Positions 7,936-17,174 of a stretch of DNA of 64,000 nucleotides are shown here, in pieces (positions within the stretch are counted from its first letter, which is position 1; each line of letters begins with the position of its first letter). Under the pieces are notes generated by a model. It did no database searches. It saw only the letters and a program-made list of their open reading frames with translations, and was not told the DNA's origin. Source of the stretch: JASTVH01 sp042862465 (GTDB taxonomy: Bacteria > Pseudomonadota > Gammaproteobacteria > Pseudomonadales > Oleiphilaceae); the NCBI GenBank assembly GCA_042862465.1, contig JASTVH010000004.1, forward strand, positions 62,001-126,000, given 5' to 3'. The translations under genes and the position numbers were made by a program.

Positions 7936-9291
7936 ATGCGGATTACCTTCCTGGGCGGCACCGGCACGGTGACCGGTTCCAAGTACCTGGTGGAGAGCGG
8001 TGACACCCGCATTCTGGTGGACTGCGGCCTGTTTCAGGGCTACAAATGGCTGCGACGGCGTAACTGGCAGCCGTTGCCACTGGATATCGACAAGCTGGAT
8101 GCGGTTTTCCTGACCCATGCCCATCTCGACCACTCCGGCTACATTCCCGTCCTCTACAAGAAGGGCTACCGCAAACCCGTGTACACCCATCCGGCCACGG
8201 CGGCACTGTGCAGCATCCTGTTGCCGGACAGCGGGCACATTCAGGAAGAAGACGCCCGCTTCCTGGAACGGCACCACATCAGCAAACATCACCCACCGGA
8301 GCCCTTATACGATCAGGCGACGGCGGAGGCCTGTATGGAACTGTTCGAGCCGCTGGAGTTCGAACAGCAGATCCAGGTGGGGGATATCACCCTGCATCTG
8401 CAGCCGGTAGGCCACATTCTGGGAGCGGGCAGCCTGATCGTCGAGGCCGATGGCAAACGGGTCGGGTTCTCCGGCGACGTCGGGCGTCCGGACGATATCC
8501 TGATGCGCCCGCCGAAGCCGCTGCCGGAGCTGGACATGCTCATGCTGGAGTCCACCTACGGCGATCGCCGCCACGAAGAGGCGGACCCGATGGATGAGCT
8601 GGCCACCATCGTCAACGAAACCGCCGAGACCGGTGGCGTACTGTTGATCCCCAGCTTCGCCGTGGGCCGGGCCCAGGCCCTGCAGCATATGCTGGCCACC
8701 CTCAAGGCGGACGACCGCATTCCGGATCTGCCGATCTTCCTCGACAGCCCCATGGCCATCAGTGTCACGGATATCTACGCCAACTACAGCGAGTTCCATC
8801 GACTCAATAACAAGCAGTGCCACCAGATGTCCCAAGCGGTGACCTACACCCGCAGTGTCGACGATTCCAAGGCCCTGGCGGACCTGAACTACCCCCACAT
8901 CATCATCGCCGGCAGCGGCATGGCCACAGGCGGGCGCATCCTGCATCACATGAAACGTTTGATTACCGACTATCGCACCACCCTCCTGTTCACCGGATTC
9001 CAGGCCGGCGGCACCCGGGGCGCGAAGATGATGGCCGGGGCGGAAACGGTGAAGATCCACGGCGAGTGGCTGCCGGTCAAGGCGCGGGTGGAGGTGATTC
9101 ACGGTATGTCCGGCCATGCGGACTACGTGGAGATGGGCGAGTGGCTCAAGCAGTCGGCGATTTCCAAAAAGACCGCCATCAAGCTGGTGCACGGCGAGCC
9201 GGAGGCGCTGGAGGCCCAGCGTGACTATCTGCGCCAGACCCAAGGGCTGGACGTGGAGGTGGCCGACTACCAGTCGATTATCCGGGTCTAG
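7936..9291 (+). CDS. Beta-CASP metallo-beta-lactamase-fold RNA-processing exonuclease
   Basis: 451 residues. The metallo-beta-lactamase core shows THAHLDHSG (HxHxDH at 61-66), later Asp in GFSGDVG and His in VGHILGAG. The beta-CASP part contains LMLESTYGDR, IPSFAVGRAQ and IIAGSGMATGGR, and the terminal motif HGMSGHADY supplies the last His. This is the full set for the bacterial/archaeal CPSF-like family (YsH-type), which acts on RNA in the cytoplasm. The start at 7936 has GGAG 8 bases upstream. It is separated by 94 bp from the small membrane protein and probably has its own promoter. Confidence 0.92.
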   Translation: MRITFLGGTGTVTGSKYLVESGDTRILVDCGLFQGYKWLRRRNWQPLPLDIDKLDAVFLTHAHLDHSGYIPVLYKKGYRKPVYTHPATAALCSILLPDSGHIQEEDARFLERHHISKHHPPEPLYDQATAEACMELFEPLEFEQQIQVGDITLHLQPVGHILGAGSLIVEADGKRVGFSGDVGRPDDILMRPPKPLPELDMLMLESTYGDRRHEEADPMDELATIVNETAETGGVLLIPSFAVGRAQALQHMLATLKADDRIPDLPIFLDSPMAISVTDIYANYSEFHRLNNKQCHQMSQAVTYTRSVDDSKALADLNYPHIIIAGSGMATGGRILHHMKRLITDYRTTLLFTGFQAGGTRGAKMMAGAETVKIHGEWLPVKARVEVIHGMSGHADYVEMGEWLKQSAISKKTAIKLVHGEPEALEAQRDYLRQTQGLDVEVADYQSIIRV

Positions 9292-9307
9292 TGCTCACCG
9301 GACGGAT

Positions 9308-9333
9308 AAAAAAGAGCCACCGGGTGGTGGCTC
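9308..9333. terminator. Hairpin after the beta-CASP gene
   Basis: GAGCCACC (9314-9321), loop GGGT, GGTGGCTC (9326-9333): a perfect 8-bp stem 22 bases after the stop codon. It is preceded by A6 (9308-9313) but not followed by T, so the classic terminator reads on the minus strand; it may still stop plus-strand transcription inefficiently. Confidence 0.45.
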
Positions 9334-9471
9334 AAGACAGGAACACGCCAGGGACAACAATTGCACTTCACCGACTGGCCAGAACCCTTTCGGTGCCGGC
9401 CGCTTGAGACCCATTGAAACCCATGAAACTGAAAGAAATCTTAAGGAAGTGCCGAGAAAATCCGCCCGTTT

Positions 9472-9487
9472 TTCAGCAATGATTCAG
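9472..9487 (+). promoter_or_regulatory. Candidate response-regulator operator ahead of the efflux operon
   Basis: TTCAGCAATGATTCAG: two TTCAG half-sites with an 11-bp period, 15 of 16 bases identical to 6901-6916 beside the response-regulator gene. It lies 45 bp upstream of the small Cys-rich gene that leads the cusCBA-like operon. This links the two-component system to the efflux genes. Confidence 0.55.
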
Positions 9488-9532
9488 GTTGATCTGGTTA
9501 GATCCGCTGGTTTCAATAAAAAGTCGCCTGCA

Positions 9533-9886
9533 ATGTCCCGACGTTACTTCACTTTTCACTGTTTTGGCCTGCTGGCCCTGCTTGCAATGCTGGTGTTCTC
9601 CACCTGGGCGCTGGCTGACAGCGGTGAGTCGGTTCCGGCGCCGGGTATGGCAACAATGCAGCCGGACCACGGCACCAACCATTCCCCCGGCTTTCGTGGG
9701 CCGGATTGCTGTGAACCTTCCTCCGTAGCGTCCTGCCAGATGGGGGACTGTCCGGCGACCGGGGTGGCGGCAGATACCCGCGTGCAGCCGTTCCATGCCC
9801 GCACCGGGCTGACGCTTGTCGCCCCGGCGCGCGCTCCCCTGGCCAGCTACACCCGCCCGCCCTTCCGGCCTCCAATTTCGGCCTGA
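9533..9886 (+). CDS. Small secreted Cys-rich protein ahead of efflux operon
   Basis: 117 residues: signal peptide or anchor (about 1-27, LLALLAMLVFSTWALA), then a short region with a CCEPSSVASCQMGDC cluster, Met and His residues, and a Pro-rich tail. Cys/His-rich small exported proteins of this kind often precede heavy-metal efflux operons (CopL-like or DUF2946-like), but the family is not certain. No good Shine-Dalgarno site precedes ATG 9533; an in-frame ATG at 9479 would overlap the candidate operator and is less likely. It is followed after 92 bp by the outer-membrane component gene. Confidence 0.6.
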   Translation: MSRRYFTFHCFGLLALLAMLVFSTWALADSGESVPAPGMATMQPDHGTNHSPGFRGPDCCEPSSVASCQMGDCPATGVAADTRVQPFHARTGLTLVAPARAPLASYTRPPFRPPISA

Positions 9887-9978
9887 CCCCCGTAAAAGCG
9901 CAATCTGTTCCAACGTCGGCTAATGGTCTGGCCAGGCCGATCCAGTCTTTCGTGTCTCAGAGTGGAGATCACAACCCC

Positions 9979-11292
9979 ATGTTATTCAACGGTAGAATCC
10001 GTGTGGCGGGCCTCTTGTGCCTGCTGTTGGCGCCAGGGTCCTGGGCGGGGGCTGCAGAGGCCCTGACCATGGCGGAAAGCGTCACCGTGGCCCAGGCCCG
10101 CGATCCGCAACTGGAGGGCAGCCGTTACCGGCAGGAGGCCGTCGTTGCGCAGGCCAAGGCCGCCGGCTCGCTGCCTGATCCGCAGCTGTCCCTGGCGACC
10201 AGCAATGTGCCCACCAACACCTTCGACCTCGACCAGGAACCCATGACCCAGCTGGCCGTGGGCCTCTCCCAGCGTTTCCCCCGTGGTGACAGCCGCACCC
10301 TGGAGCGGCGGCAACTGCGCACGCTGAGCGAAACGCAGCCCTACCTGCGGGCCGAACGCCGCGCTCAGGTGGCCCTCACCGTGCGCCAGTTATGGCTGGA
10401 AGCGTTTTTCGCCCAGCAGAGCATTCATCTGATCCGCAAGGACTATTTTCTCTTCGAACACCTGGTGGATGCCGCCGAGGCAGGCTACGCCAGCGCCATC
10501 GGCCGTTCCCGTCAGCAGGATGTGATTCGGGCCCAGCTGGAACTGACGCGCCTGGACGACCGTTTGACCGGGCTGCAGGAACAGCTCGATACCCACCAAC
10601 GGCAGCTCGCCGAATGGGTGGGTGAGACGCTGGCACGGCGGCCGCTGGCGCCGAAGCTGCCCATGCTGGACCCGTTGGTGATGGATCAGCTGAAAGGGGA
10701 TGCCCAGCAGCGGCTGGTGACCCATCCGGCGGTTCGGGCCATCGACCAGCGCGTGGCGGCCGCCGCTACCGGCATTGAGCTGGCGGAGCAGTCCTATTAC
10801 CCGGAGTGGGGCGTAAACGCCCAATACGGCCACCGGCTGGACGGGCCGGGCGGTCAGACGCGTTCCGATCTCTTTACCGTCGGCGTCACCCTCGATCTGC
10901 CCCTCTTTACCGGCAACCGCCAGGACCAGAAAGTCCGCGCGGCCACACGAGAAAAGAGTGCGCTCAAGACCGAACGGGCGTTGCTGCTGCGTCAGCTGCA
11001 GGCCCGGCTGCACACCCGCCAGGCGCAACTGCAGCGACTTGACGAGCGCCAGGCCCTTTACCGGGAGCGCCTGCTACCGGCCATGGCGGAGCAGGCGGAA
11101 GCGTCGCTGGCCGCCTACAACAGCGACAACGGCGATTTTGCCGAGGCCGTTCGCGCCCGCATCGACCAGCTCAATGCCAAGCTCGAAGCCCTGCGCATCA
11201 GCGTGAACCGGCAGAAAGCCCTGGCGGAACTGGCCTACCTGCTTGATCCCTCGCACCTCACCGAAACCCCGGCTCAGGGAGACCGCTCATGA
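9979..11292 (+). CDS. cusC: TolC-family outer-membrane efflux protein (CusC/CzcC-like)
   Basis: 437 residues with a signal peptide ending near AAEA. The long helical TolC repeats are visible (for example QARDPQLEGSRYRQEAVVAQAKAAGSLPDPQLSL in part, and the matching second repeat near 240-300). It forms the trimeric outer-membrane duct of a tripartite metal pump. ATG 9979 was chosen over GTG 9952 because it begins the signal peptide directly. Its stop overlaps the next start by 4 bp (ATGA), so translation of the adaptor is coupled. Symbol assigned by operon role, not by high similarity to the E. coli protein. Confidence 0.85.
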   Translation: MLFNGRIRVAGLLCLLLAPGSWAGAAEALTMAESVTVAQARDPQLEGSRYRQEAVVAQAKAAGSLPDPQLSLATSNVPTNTFDLDQEPMTQLAVGLSQRFPRGDSRTLERRQLRTLSETQPYLRAERRAQVALTVRQLWLEAFFAQQSIHLIRKDYFLFEHLVDAAEAGYASAIGRSRQQDVIRAQLELTRLDDRLTGLQEQLDTHQRQLAEWVGETLARRPLAPKLPMLDPLVMDQLKGDAQQRLVTHPAVRAIDQRVAAAATGIELAEQSYYPEWGVNAQYGHRLDGPGGQTRSDLFTVGVTLDLPLFTGNRQDQKVRAATREKSALKTERALLLRQLQARLHTRQAQLQRLDERQALYRERLLPAMAEQAEASLAAYNSDNGDFAEAVRARIDQLNAKLEALRISVNRQKALAELAYLLDPSHLTETPAQGDRS

Positions 11293-12830
11293 ATAAGACC
11301 GTTTTGTTTGGATGCGCCCTCGTCCTCGGCCTGGGCCTGGGTATGGGAGGCAGCTACTGGTGGCTGGCTGGTGCGCCGGCAACGAATGAGAGTGCGTCCG
11401 ATCAGGCCGAACCCCTCTACTGGGTGGCGCCGATGGATCCCAACTACCGGCGCGACAAGCCCGGGAAATCGCCTATGGGGATGGACCTGATCCCGGTCTA
11501 CGCGGATGACCGTAAAGGCGACAGCGACCCGGCAGGCACCGTGCGCATCAACCCGGACGTGGTGAACAATCTCGGGGTCCGTATTGCCGCGGCGAAGCGG
11601 GGAGGCTTCGAAACGCGCATCCGCACCGTGGGCTATGTGCGTTATGACGAGGACGCCCTGACCCACATCCATCCCCGGGTCGAGGGCTGGATCGAGGCGT
11701 TATACGTGAAGGCGGCGGGCGACCCGGTCAAGCAGGGGCAGCCCCTGTACGCCATCTATGCACCCACCCTGGTCAACGCCCAGCAGGAATTGCTGCTGGC
11801 CCTGCAGCGCAAGAACCGACGACTGATCGACAGTGCCCGGGATCGCCTCAGGGCGCTGGAAGTGCCGGCCAAAACGGTTGCCGCCATTGAGGCGTCCGGT
11901 GAGGTGCGTCAGTCCATTACCGTGTTTGCGCCGCAGACCGGTGTGGTGGACAACCTCAACGTCCGTGAAGGCTACTTCGTCAAACCGGGCACGACGATGC
12001 TGTCCATCGGCCAGCTGGAGGAGGTCTGGGTGGTGGGCGAAGTATTCGAACGCCAGGCATCGCTGGTGGAAGTGGGCGATCCGGTCACCATGTCCCTGGA
12101 CTACCTGCCCGGGCGGCATTGGGAAGGTCAGGTGGACTACGTCTATCCCACCCTCGACACCACCACGCGCACGGCCCAGTTGCGGGTGCGCCTCGACAAC
12201 GCCGATGGCGCCCTGAAACCCGGCATGTTCGCCCGCCTTGAGATTCACCCACCCGCCGGGGAGGAAAGCCTGCTGATCCCCCGGGAGGCCCTGATCCGCA
12301 CCGGCGAACAGAACCGGGTGGTATTGGCCCTGGGGGATGGCAAATTTCGCTCGGTTTCCGTGGACGTGGGCCGGGTGGGCGACCGTCAGGTGGAGGTTCT
12401 GGATGGCCTGAAAGCCGGAGACAAGGTAGTCACCTCGGCCCAGTTCCTGATCGACTCCGAATCCAGCAAGACGGCCGACTTCGGCCGCATGGATCACGAC
12501 AGCCAGGACCAGGCGCCCATGACCCACGGTGATATGGAAGGCCACGATATGTCGGCCATGGGCGGTGATGGCGATATGGAAGGCCCTGCCGGGCACGACA
12601 TGTCGATGGATGGGATGCAGGGCGATGCCATGGCCCCGATGAACCATGATGGCGGCGAGAACAGCATGCCACACTCCGGCGCCATGGAAGGGGACCCCTC
12701 CATGAACCATGGGGCGGTGCCGGGCATGGAGATGGGTGCCGCGCAAGACGAGCCCGAGCATTCCATGGCGCCGGATCACGGCGATATGCAGATGAACGAG
12801 CATCCGATGGAAGGGGGCGGCCATGATTGA
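11289..12830 (+). CDS. cusB: RND periplasmic adaptor (CusB-like) with Met/His-rich C-terminal tail
   Basis: 513 residues. An N-terminal anchor (about 5-27) is followed by the heavy-metal-binding segment YWVAPMDPNYRR-DKPGKSPMGMDL, whose Met49, Met63 and Met65 correspond to the copper-binding methionines of CusB. Barrel-sandwich and beta-barrel membrane-fusion domains follow (about 85-395). Residues 401-513 are an acidic low-complexity tail with 20 Met and 11 His and no Lys or Arg, far beyond the usual family end. It could act as a tethered metal collector in the periplasm, perhaps replacing a CusF-type chaperone, which is not seen nearby. The gene overlaps both neighbours (4 and 8 bp). Confidence 0.92.
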   Translation: MNKTVLFGCALVLGLGLGMGGSYWWLAGAPATNESASDQAEPLYWVAPMDPNYRRDKPGKSPMGMDLIPVYADDRKGDSDPAGTVRINPDVVNNLGVRIAAAKRGGFETRIRTVGYVRYDEDALTHIHPRVEGWIEALYVKAAGDPVKQGQPLYAIYAPTLVNAQQELLLALQRKNRRLIDSARDRLRALEVPAKTVAAIEASGEVRQSITVFAPQTGVVDNLNVREGYFVKPGTTMLSIGQLEEVWVVGEVFERQASLVEVGDPVTMSLDYLPGRHWEGQVDYVYPTLDTTTRTAQLRVRLDNADGALKPGMFARLEIHPPAGEESLLIPREALIRTGEQNRVVLALGDGKFRSVSVDVGRVGDRQVEVLDGLKAGDKVVTSAQFLIDSESSKTADFGRMDHDSQDQAPMTHGDMEGHDMSAMGGDGDMEGPAGHDMSMDGMQGDAMAPMNHDGGENSMPHSGAMEGDPSMNHGAVPGMEMGAAQDEPEHSMAPDHGDMQMNEHPMEGGGHD

Positions 12831-15800
12831 GTCCGTCATTCGCTGGTCGGTCCACAACCGCTTCCTGGTGTTGCTGGCCACGGTGCTGATCGTGGCGGGC
12901 GGGCTCTACTCCCTGCAACGCACCCCGGTGGATGCGCTGCCGGACCTGTCCGACGTCCAGGTGATCATCAAGACCAACTACCCCGGCCAGGCGCCGCAGG
13001 TGGTGGAGGATCAGGTTACCTACCCGCTGACCACGGCGATGCTGTCGGTCCCCGGGGCCACCACGGTGCGCGGCTATTCCTTCTTCGGCGATTCCTACGT
13101 CTACGTGATCTTCGACGAGGACACCGATCCCTACTGGGCCCGCTCCCGGGTGCTGGAGTACCTCAGCCAGGTGGCGCCCACCCTGCCGGACAACGCCCGG
13201 CCGCAGCTGGGGCCGGATGCCACCGGGGTGGGCTGGGTCTACCTCTATGCCCTGGTGGACCGCACCGGCGAGCATGACCTGAGCGAGCTGCGCAGCTTGC
13301 AGGACTGGTTCCTCAAGTACGAGCTGCAGACCGTGCCCGGCGTCTCGGAAGTGGCTGCGGTGGGCGGCATGGTCAAGCAGTACCAGGTACAGGTGGACCC
13401 GGAGAAGCTGCGCGCCTACGACATTCCCCTGGCCCATATCGAGCAGGCCATCAAGCGTGGCAACCAGGAAGTGGGGGCCTCGGTGGTGGAGATGGCCGAG
13501 GCCGAGTACATGGTGCGGGCCACCGGGTACCTCCAGAGCGTCGACGACATCGCCAACGTGCCTTTGGGCTTGAACAGCGAAGGCACACCGGTACTGCTCA
13601 AGGATGTCGCCGACATCGGCACCGGCCCGCAGATGCGCCGGGGTGTTGCCGAACTCAACGGCGAGGGCGAGACCGTGGGCGGCATCGTGGTGATGCGCTT
13701 TGGCGAGAACGCCCAGAAGACCATCGAAGGGGTGAAAGCCAAGCTCGAGGAGCTCAAGGCGGGCCTGCCGGATGGGGTCGAGGTGGTGACCGTGTATGAC
13801 CGCTCCGGACTGATCGAGCGGGCGGTGGACAACCTCTGGTCCAAGCTGCTGGAAGAGTTCATCGTGGTGGCGCTGGTGTGCCTGGTGTTTCTGTTCCACG
13901 TGCGCTCGTCGCTGGTGGCCATCGTCAGTCTGCCGGTAGGCATTCTGGCGGCGTTCATCATCATGCACCTGCAGGGGCTCAACGCCAACATCATGTCCCT
14001 GGGGGGTATTGCCATCGCCATCGGCGCCATGATCGACGGCGCCATCGTCATGATCGAGAACATGCACAAGCACATGGAGCGCACGCCGCTGACGCCCGAG
14101 AACCGCTGGGCACTGGTGGCCCGCGCCGCCTCGGAGGTGGGGCCGGCGCTGTTCTTCAGTTTGCTGATCATCACCGTCAGCTTCGTGCCGGTGTTCACCC
14201 TGGAGGCCCAGGAGGGGCGCATGTTCTCGCCCCTGGCCTTTACCAAGACCTACGCCATGGCGGTCAGCGCGGCGCTGGCCATCACCCTGGTGCCGGTGCT
14301 GATGGGCTACTTCATCCGTGGCAGGGTGCTGCCGGAGCATCGCAACCCCATCAACCGCTTGCTGACTGCCGGCTATCGGCCGGTGCTGAGCGCGGTGTTG
14401 CGCTTTCCCAAGACCACGGTGTTGCTGTCGGTGCTGGTGGCGGCGATCGGTTTCTGGCCGGTGGACCGGATCGGCAGCGAGTTCATCCCGCCGCTCGACG
14501 AGGGCGACCTGATGTACATGCCCACCACCTACCCGGGCATCTCCATCGGCAAGGCCCGCGAGCTGCTGCAGCAGACCGACAAGCTGATCCGCACCGTGCC
14601 GGAAGTGGCCAACGTCTTCGGCAAGATCGGGCGGGCCGATACCGCCACGGACCCGGCGCCGCTCACCATGATCGAGACGTTCATCCAGCTCAAGCCGCAG
14701 GAGGAGTGGCGGCCCGGCATGACCACCGAGAAGCTCAAGCAGACCCTGGATGACCTGGTCCAGTTCCCCGGCGTCACCAACGCCTGGGTGATGCCGATCA
14801 AGACCCGCATCGATATGCTGGCGACCGGGATCAAGACGCCGGTTGGCATCAAGGTGGCGGGGCCGGACCTGGACGTCATCCAGGACATCGGCCGGCAGCT
14901 GGAGCGGATTCTGGAACCGGTGCCCGGCACCGCCTCGGTGTATTCCGAGCGGGTGGCCGGCGGGCGCTATATCGACGTGGATATCCAGCGCGAGAAGGCG
15001 GCCCGTTACGGACTCAATATCGCCGATGTGCAGCAGGTGGTCTCCACGGCGGTGGGCGGCATGAACGTCACCCAGACCATCGAGGGCCTGGAGCGCTACC
15101 CGGTCAACCTGCGCTACCCCCAGGACTACCGCAACTCCCCGGAGAAACTGGCCCGCCTGCCGATCGTGACCCCCGGTGGCGAGCGCATCTCCCTGGGCGA
15201 TGTGGCCGACATCGCGGTGGCCGACGGGCCGCCGGCCATCAAGAGCGAGAATGCGCGGCTCAATGGCTGGACCTTCGTGGATATCGACGGCGTCGACGTC
15301 GGCACCTACGTGGACCGGGCCATGGCCGTGGTGGACGAGGAGCTGGATCTGCCGGCGGGCTATTCCATCAACTGGTCCGGGCAGTACGAGTACATGCTGC
15401 GGGCCAAGGCCAAGCTCACCTACCTGGTGCCGCTGACGCTGCTGATCATCATGCTGCTGCTGTACTTCAACTTCCGCAGTCTGGTGGAGGTGGGGCTGAT
15501 CATGGGCACGCTGCCGCTGGCCATGGTGGGCAGTATCTGGCTGATGTACCTGCTGGGCTACAACTTCTCCGTGGCCGTTGGGGTGGGGTTCATCGCCCTG
15601 GCCGGGGTGGCGGTGGAGATCGGCGTGATCATGCTGGTGTACCTGAACCAGGCCTTCTCGCAGCTGAAGGAGGACCACAAGCACCAGTTGGCGGCGATCT
15701 CGACGGTGGATCTGCGCGAGGCGGTGCTGAAGGGCGCCGTGCTGCGGGTCCGGCCGGTAATGATGACCGCCGCGGCGATCATCGTCGGCCTGCTGCCGAT

Positions 15801-15945
15801 CATGCTGGGCAGTGGCACCGGCTCCGCCGTCATGGGCCGGATCGCCGCGCCCATGGTGGGCGGGATGCTCAGTGCGGTGATCCTGACCCTGCTGGTGTTG
15901 CCCACCTTGTACTACCTCTGGCGCAAGCGCCAGATCGGAAGCTGA
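12823..15945 (+). CDS. cusA: Cu(I)/Ag(I) RND efflux pump, CusA family
   Basis: 1040 residues, the usual length of HME-RND pumps, with twelve membrane helices and two large periplasmic loops. Asp405 in GAMIDGAIVMIEN matches the proton-relay Asp of CusA. The three metal-site methionines are kept: Met566 (YMPTTYPG), Met616 (PLTMIE) and Met665 (RIDMLATG), aligning with Met573, Met623 and Met672 of the E. coli protein. This argues for monovalent copper/silver rather than Zn/Co. It pumps metal from periplasm or cytoplasm through the adaptor and outer-membrane duct. The start overlaps the adaptor gene by 8 bp. Confidence 0.95.
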   Translation: MIESVIRWSVHNRFLVLLATVLIVAGGLYSLQRTPVDALPDLSDVQVIIKTNYPGQAPQVVEDQVTYPLTTAMLSVPGATTVRGYSFFGDSYVYVIFDEDTDPYWARSRVLEYLSQVAPTLPDNARPQLGPDATGVGWVYLYALVDRTGEHDLSELRSLQDWFLKYELQTVPGVSEVAAVGGMVKQYQVQVDPEKLRAYDIPLAHIEQAIKRGNQEVGASVVEMAEAEYMVRATGYLQSVDDIANVPLGLNSEGTPVLLKDVADIGTGPQMRRGVAELNGEGETVGGIVVMRFGENAQKTIEGVKAKLEELKAGLPDGVEVVTVYDRSGLIERAVDNLWSKLLEEFIVVALVCLVFLFHVRSSLVAIVSLPVGILAAFIIMHLQGLNANIMSLGGIAIAIGAMIDGAIVMIENMHKHMERTPLTPENRWALVARAASEVGPALFFSLLIITVSFVPVFTLEAQEGRMFSPLAFTKTYAMAVSAALAITLVPVLMGYFIRGRVLPEHRNPINRLLTAGYRPVLSAVLRFPKTTVLLSVLVAAIGFWPVDRIGSEFIPPLDEGDLMYMPTTYPGISIGKARELLQQTDKLIRTVPEVANVFGKIGRADTATDPAPLTMIETFIQLKPQEEWRPGMTTEKLKQTLDDLVQFPGVTNAWVMPIKTRIDMLATGIKTPVGIKVAGPDLDVIQDIGRQLERILEPVPGTASVYSERVAGGRYIDVDIQREKAARYGLNIADVQQVVSTAVGGMNVTQTIEGLERYPVNLRYPQDYRNSPEKLARLPIVTPGGERISLGDVADIAVADGPPAIKSENARLNGWTFVDIDGVDVGTYVDRAMAVVDEELDLPAGYSINWSGQYEYMLRAKAKLTYLVPLTLLIIMLLLYFNFRSLVEVGLIMGTLPLAMVGSIWLMYLLGYNFSVAVGVGFIALAGVAVEIGVIMLVYLNQAFSQLKEDHKHQLAAISTVDLREAVLKGAVLRVRPVMMTAAAIIVGLLPIMLGSGTGSAVMGRIAAPMVGGMLSAVILTLLVLPTLYYLWRKRQIGS

Positions 15946-15969
15946 CCGCTCTTTGCCCCTCCGGGCGGG

Positions 15970-16455
15970 CTATCGCAGGCGCTGGCACCAGCCCAGGAAC
16001 AGCCAGCGCAGTGGGAACAGGGAAAGGATGGGGATCACCAGCCATTGCAGTACCGGCAACAGCCCGATATTGAGCTGGGGCAGCCGGGACATGGCCTCGG
16101 TGTTGGGCAAGCGCTGGCCGGCATCGGTGGCCCAGACCTCGACCACCAGCGTGATCAGGATGCCGATCAGAAGCCAGGTGACGAATGCCCGTACCGGCCA
16201 TTCCTTGGCGGGCCAGAGGGCGTTGCGGGCTGCCAGCGTTGCGCCGGTATAGGCGATCAGGGCGATAAAGGCGTCCCCGATAGCCGCCCGGGTACCGAGC
16301 CACACCACCTCTGCATGGGTAGCCTGGGTCAGCTCGACAAAGAACGGCGCCTGCATCATCTCCCAGAAAAAATGCAGGAAAAAGTTCAGCCCCCACACCA
16401 TTAGGGCGAGAACAACTATTGCCAGCTTGTGTTGCGCCGAAGTCAGAAATACCAC
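15970..16455 (-). CDS. Integral membrane protein convergent with the efflux operon
   Basis: 161 residues with four or five membrane helices and conserved-looking FFLHFFWEMMQAPFF and GDAFIALIAYTG segments; His and Met residues lie within the first helices. Proteins of this type are often found near heavy-metal efflux genes, but no function is established here. The start is GTG at 16455, with GGAAG a few bases upstream. It converges on cusA with 24 bp between stops. Confidence 0.7.
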   Translation of the reverse strand: MVFLTSAQHKLAIVVLALMVWGLNFFLHFFWEMMQAPFFVELTQATHAEVVWLGTRAAIGDAFIALIAYTGATLAARNALWPAKEWPVRAFVTWLLIGILITLVVEVWATDAGQRLPNTEAMSRLPQLNIGLLPVLQWLVIPILSLFPLRWLFLGWCQRLR

Positions 16456-16655
16456 TGTGCTTCCAACAATCCCCGAGTGTTCAGGCGTCCGTATTCGCTG
16501 CTGGTGTCACTCCCACTGCGAGATCGGCCGGGGCCGACATGGGCAGCGCCCGTGTTGAGAGTGGATAGAGCGCCCTGCTTTGGTCATCGGCATTGTCCAG
16601 GGCTACTACCCGATATTGCCAGAAGGGGTTGATGTCTTTCCAGGCCAAACGGGGC

Positions 16656-17072
16656 CTAGCAATGGTCGTACTTGAACTTCATGTAGGTGATGCCGGCACT
16701 CAGGACCAGACGCCAGGCCAGCTCAACGTCATCGTCAAACTGCGGATCAAAGTCGCGGACGGTGTCGATCAGGCACTCCAGCCAGAGATCATACAGCGCC
16801 GGGTGAATGTCCAGCCCGCGGACACTGTGGCTGTAGGCGATCCGCTCCAGAACGCCATCGGCGCTGCCGCTGGCGTAGAAGGCCACCAGGCTGTAGAAGG
16901 ATTTTTTCAGCATCCGGCGCTGGCGGTCCATGTCGGTGTGGCGGAATTTTTCCCGCACGGTGGGCGAGGCGAGCAGGAAGCGGCGGTAAAAAGCCTCGAA
17001 AAAATCCGTCCGGTGGCGCTCGATCTGGATCACGCGCTCGTAGCTGTTATCGAAAATCTCTTCAAAGGACAT
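16656..17072 (-). CDS. Single-domain globin-like protein
   Basis: 138 residues, all-helical. The pattern (FYRRFLLASPTVREKFRHTDMDRQRRML, then a His in IAYSHSVRGLDI and a conserved WRLVLSAGITYMKFKYD end) is that of the bacterial globin family. The SHSVRG histidine is the likely proximal haem ligand. Possible roles are oxygen or NO sensing or detoxification; no enzymatic partner domain is present. ATG at 17072. It lies upstream, on the same strand, of nothing but the intergenic 16.5 kb region, and downstream of the split dsbD genes. Confidence 0.8.
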   Translation of the reverse strand: MSFEEIFDNSYERVIQIERHRTDFFEAFYRRFLLASPTVREKFRHTDMDRQRRMLKKSFYSLVAFYASGSADGVLERIAYSHSVRGLDIHPALYDLWLECLIDTVRDFDPQFDDDVELAWRLVLSAGITYMKFKYDHC

Positions 17073-17174
17073 GGCGGGCGGCCATTGTGGGTGAACCCGG
17101 CAGCAGAGAGCTGCAGTTTATCTCACCCTAGCAATGCACCCGCGGTGGAATTATGACCTGAGACAAGAGACGGC

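Noticed and set aside
12430..15684. 1084-codon open frame on the minus strand
   Set aside because: Lies wholly opposite cusB and cusA, is full of His, Gln and Arg repeats typical of GC-rich antisense frames, has no ribosome site and matches no family.
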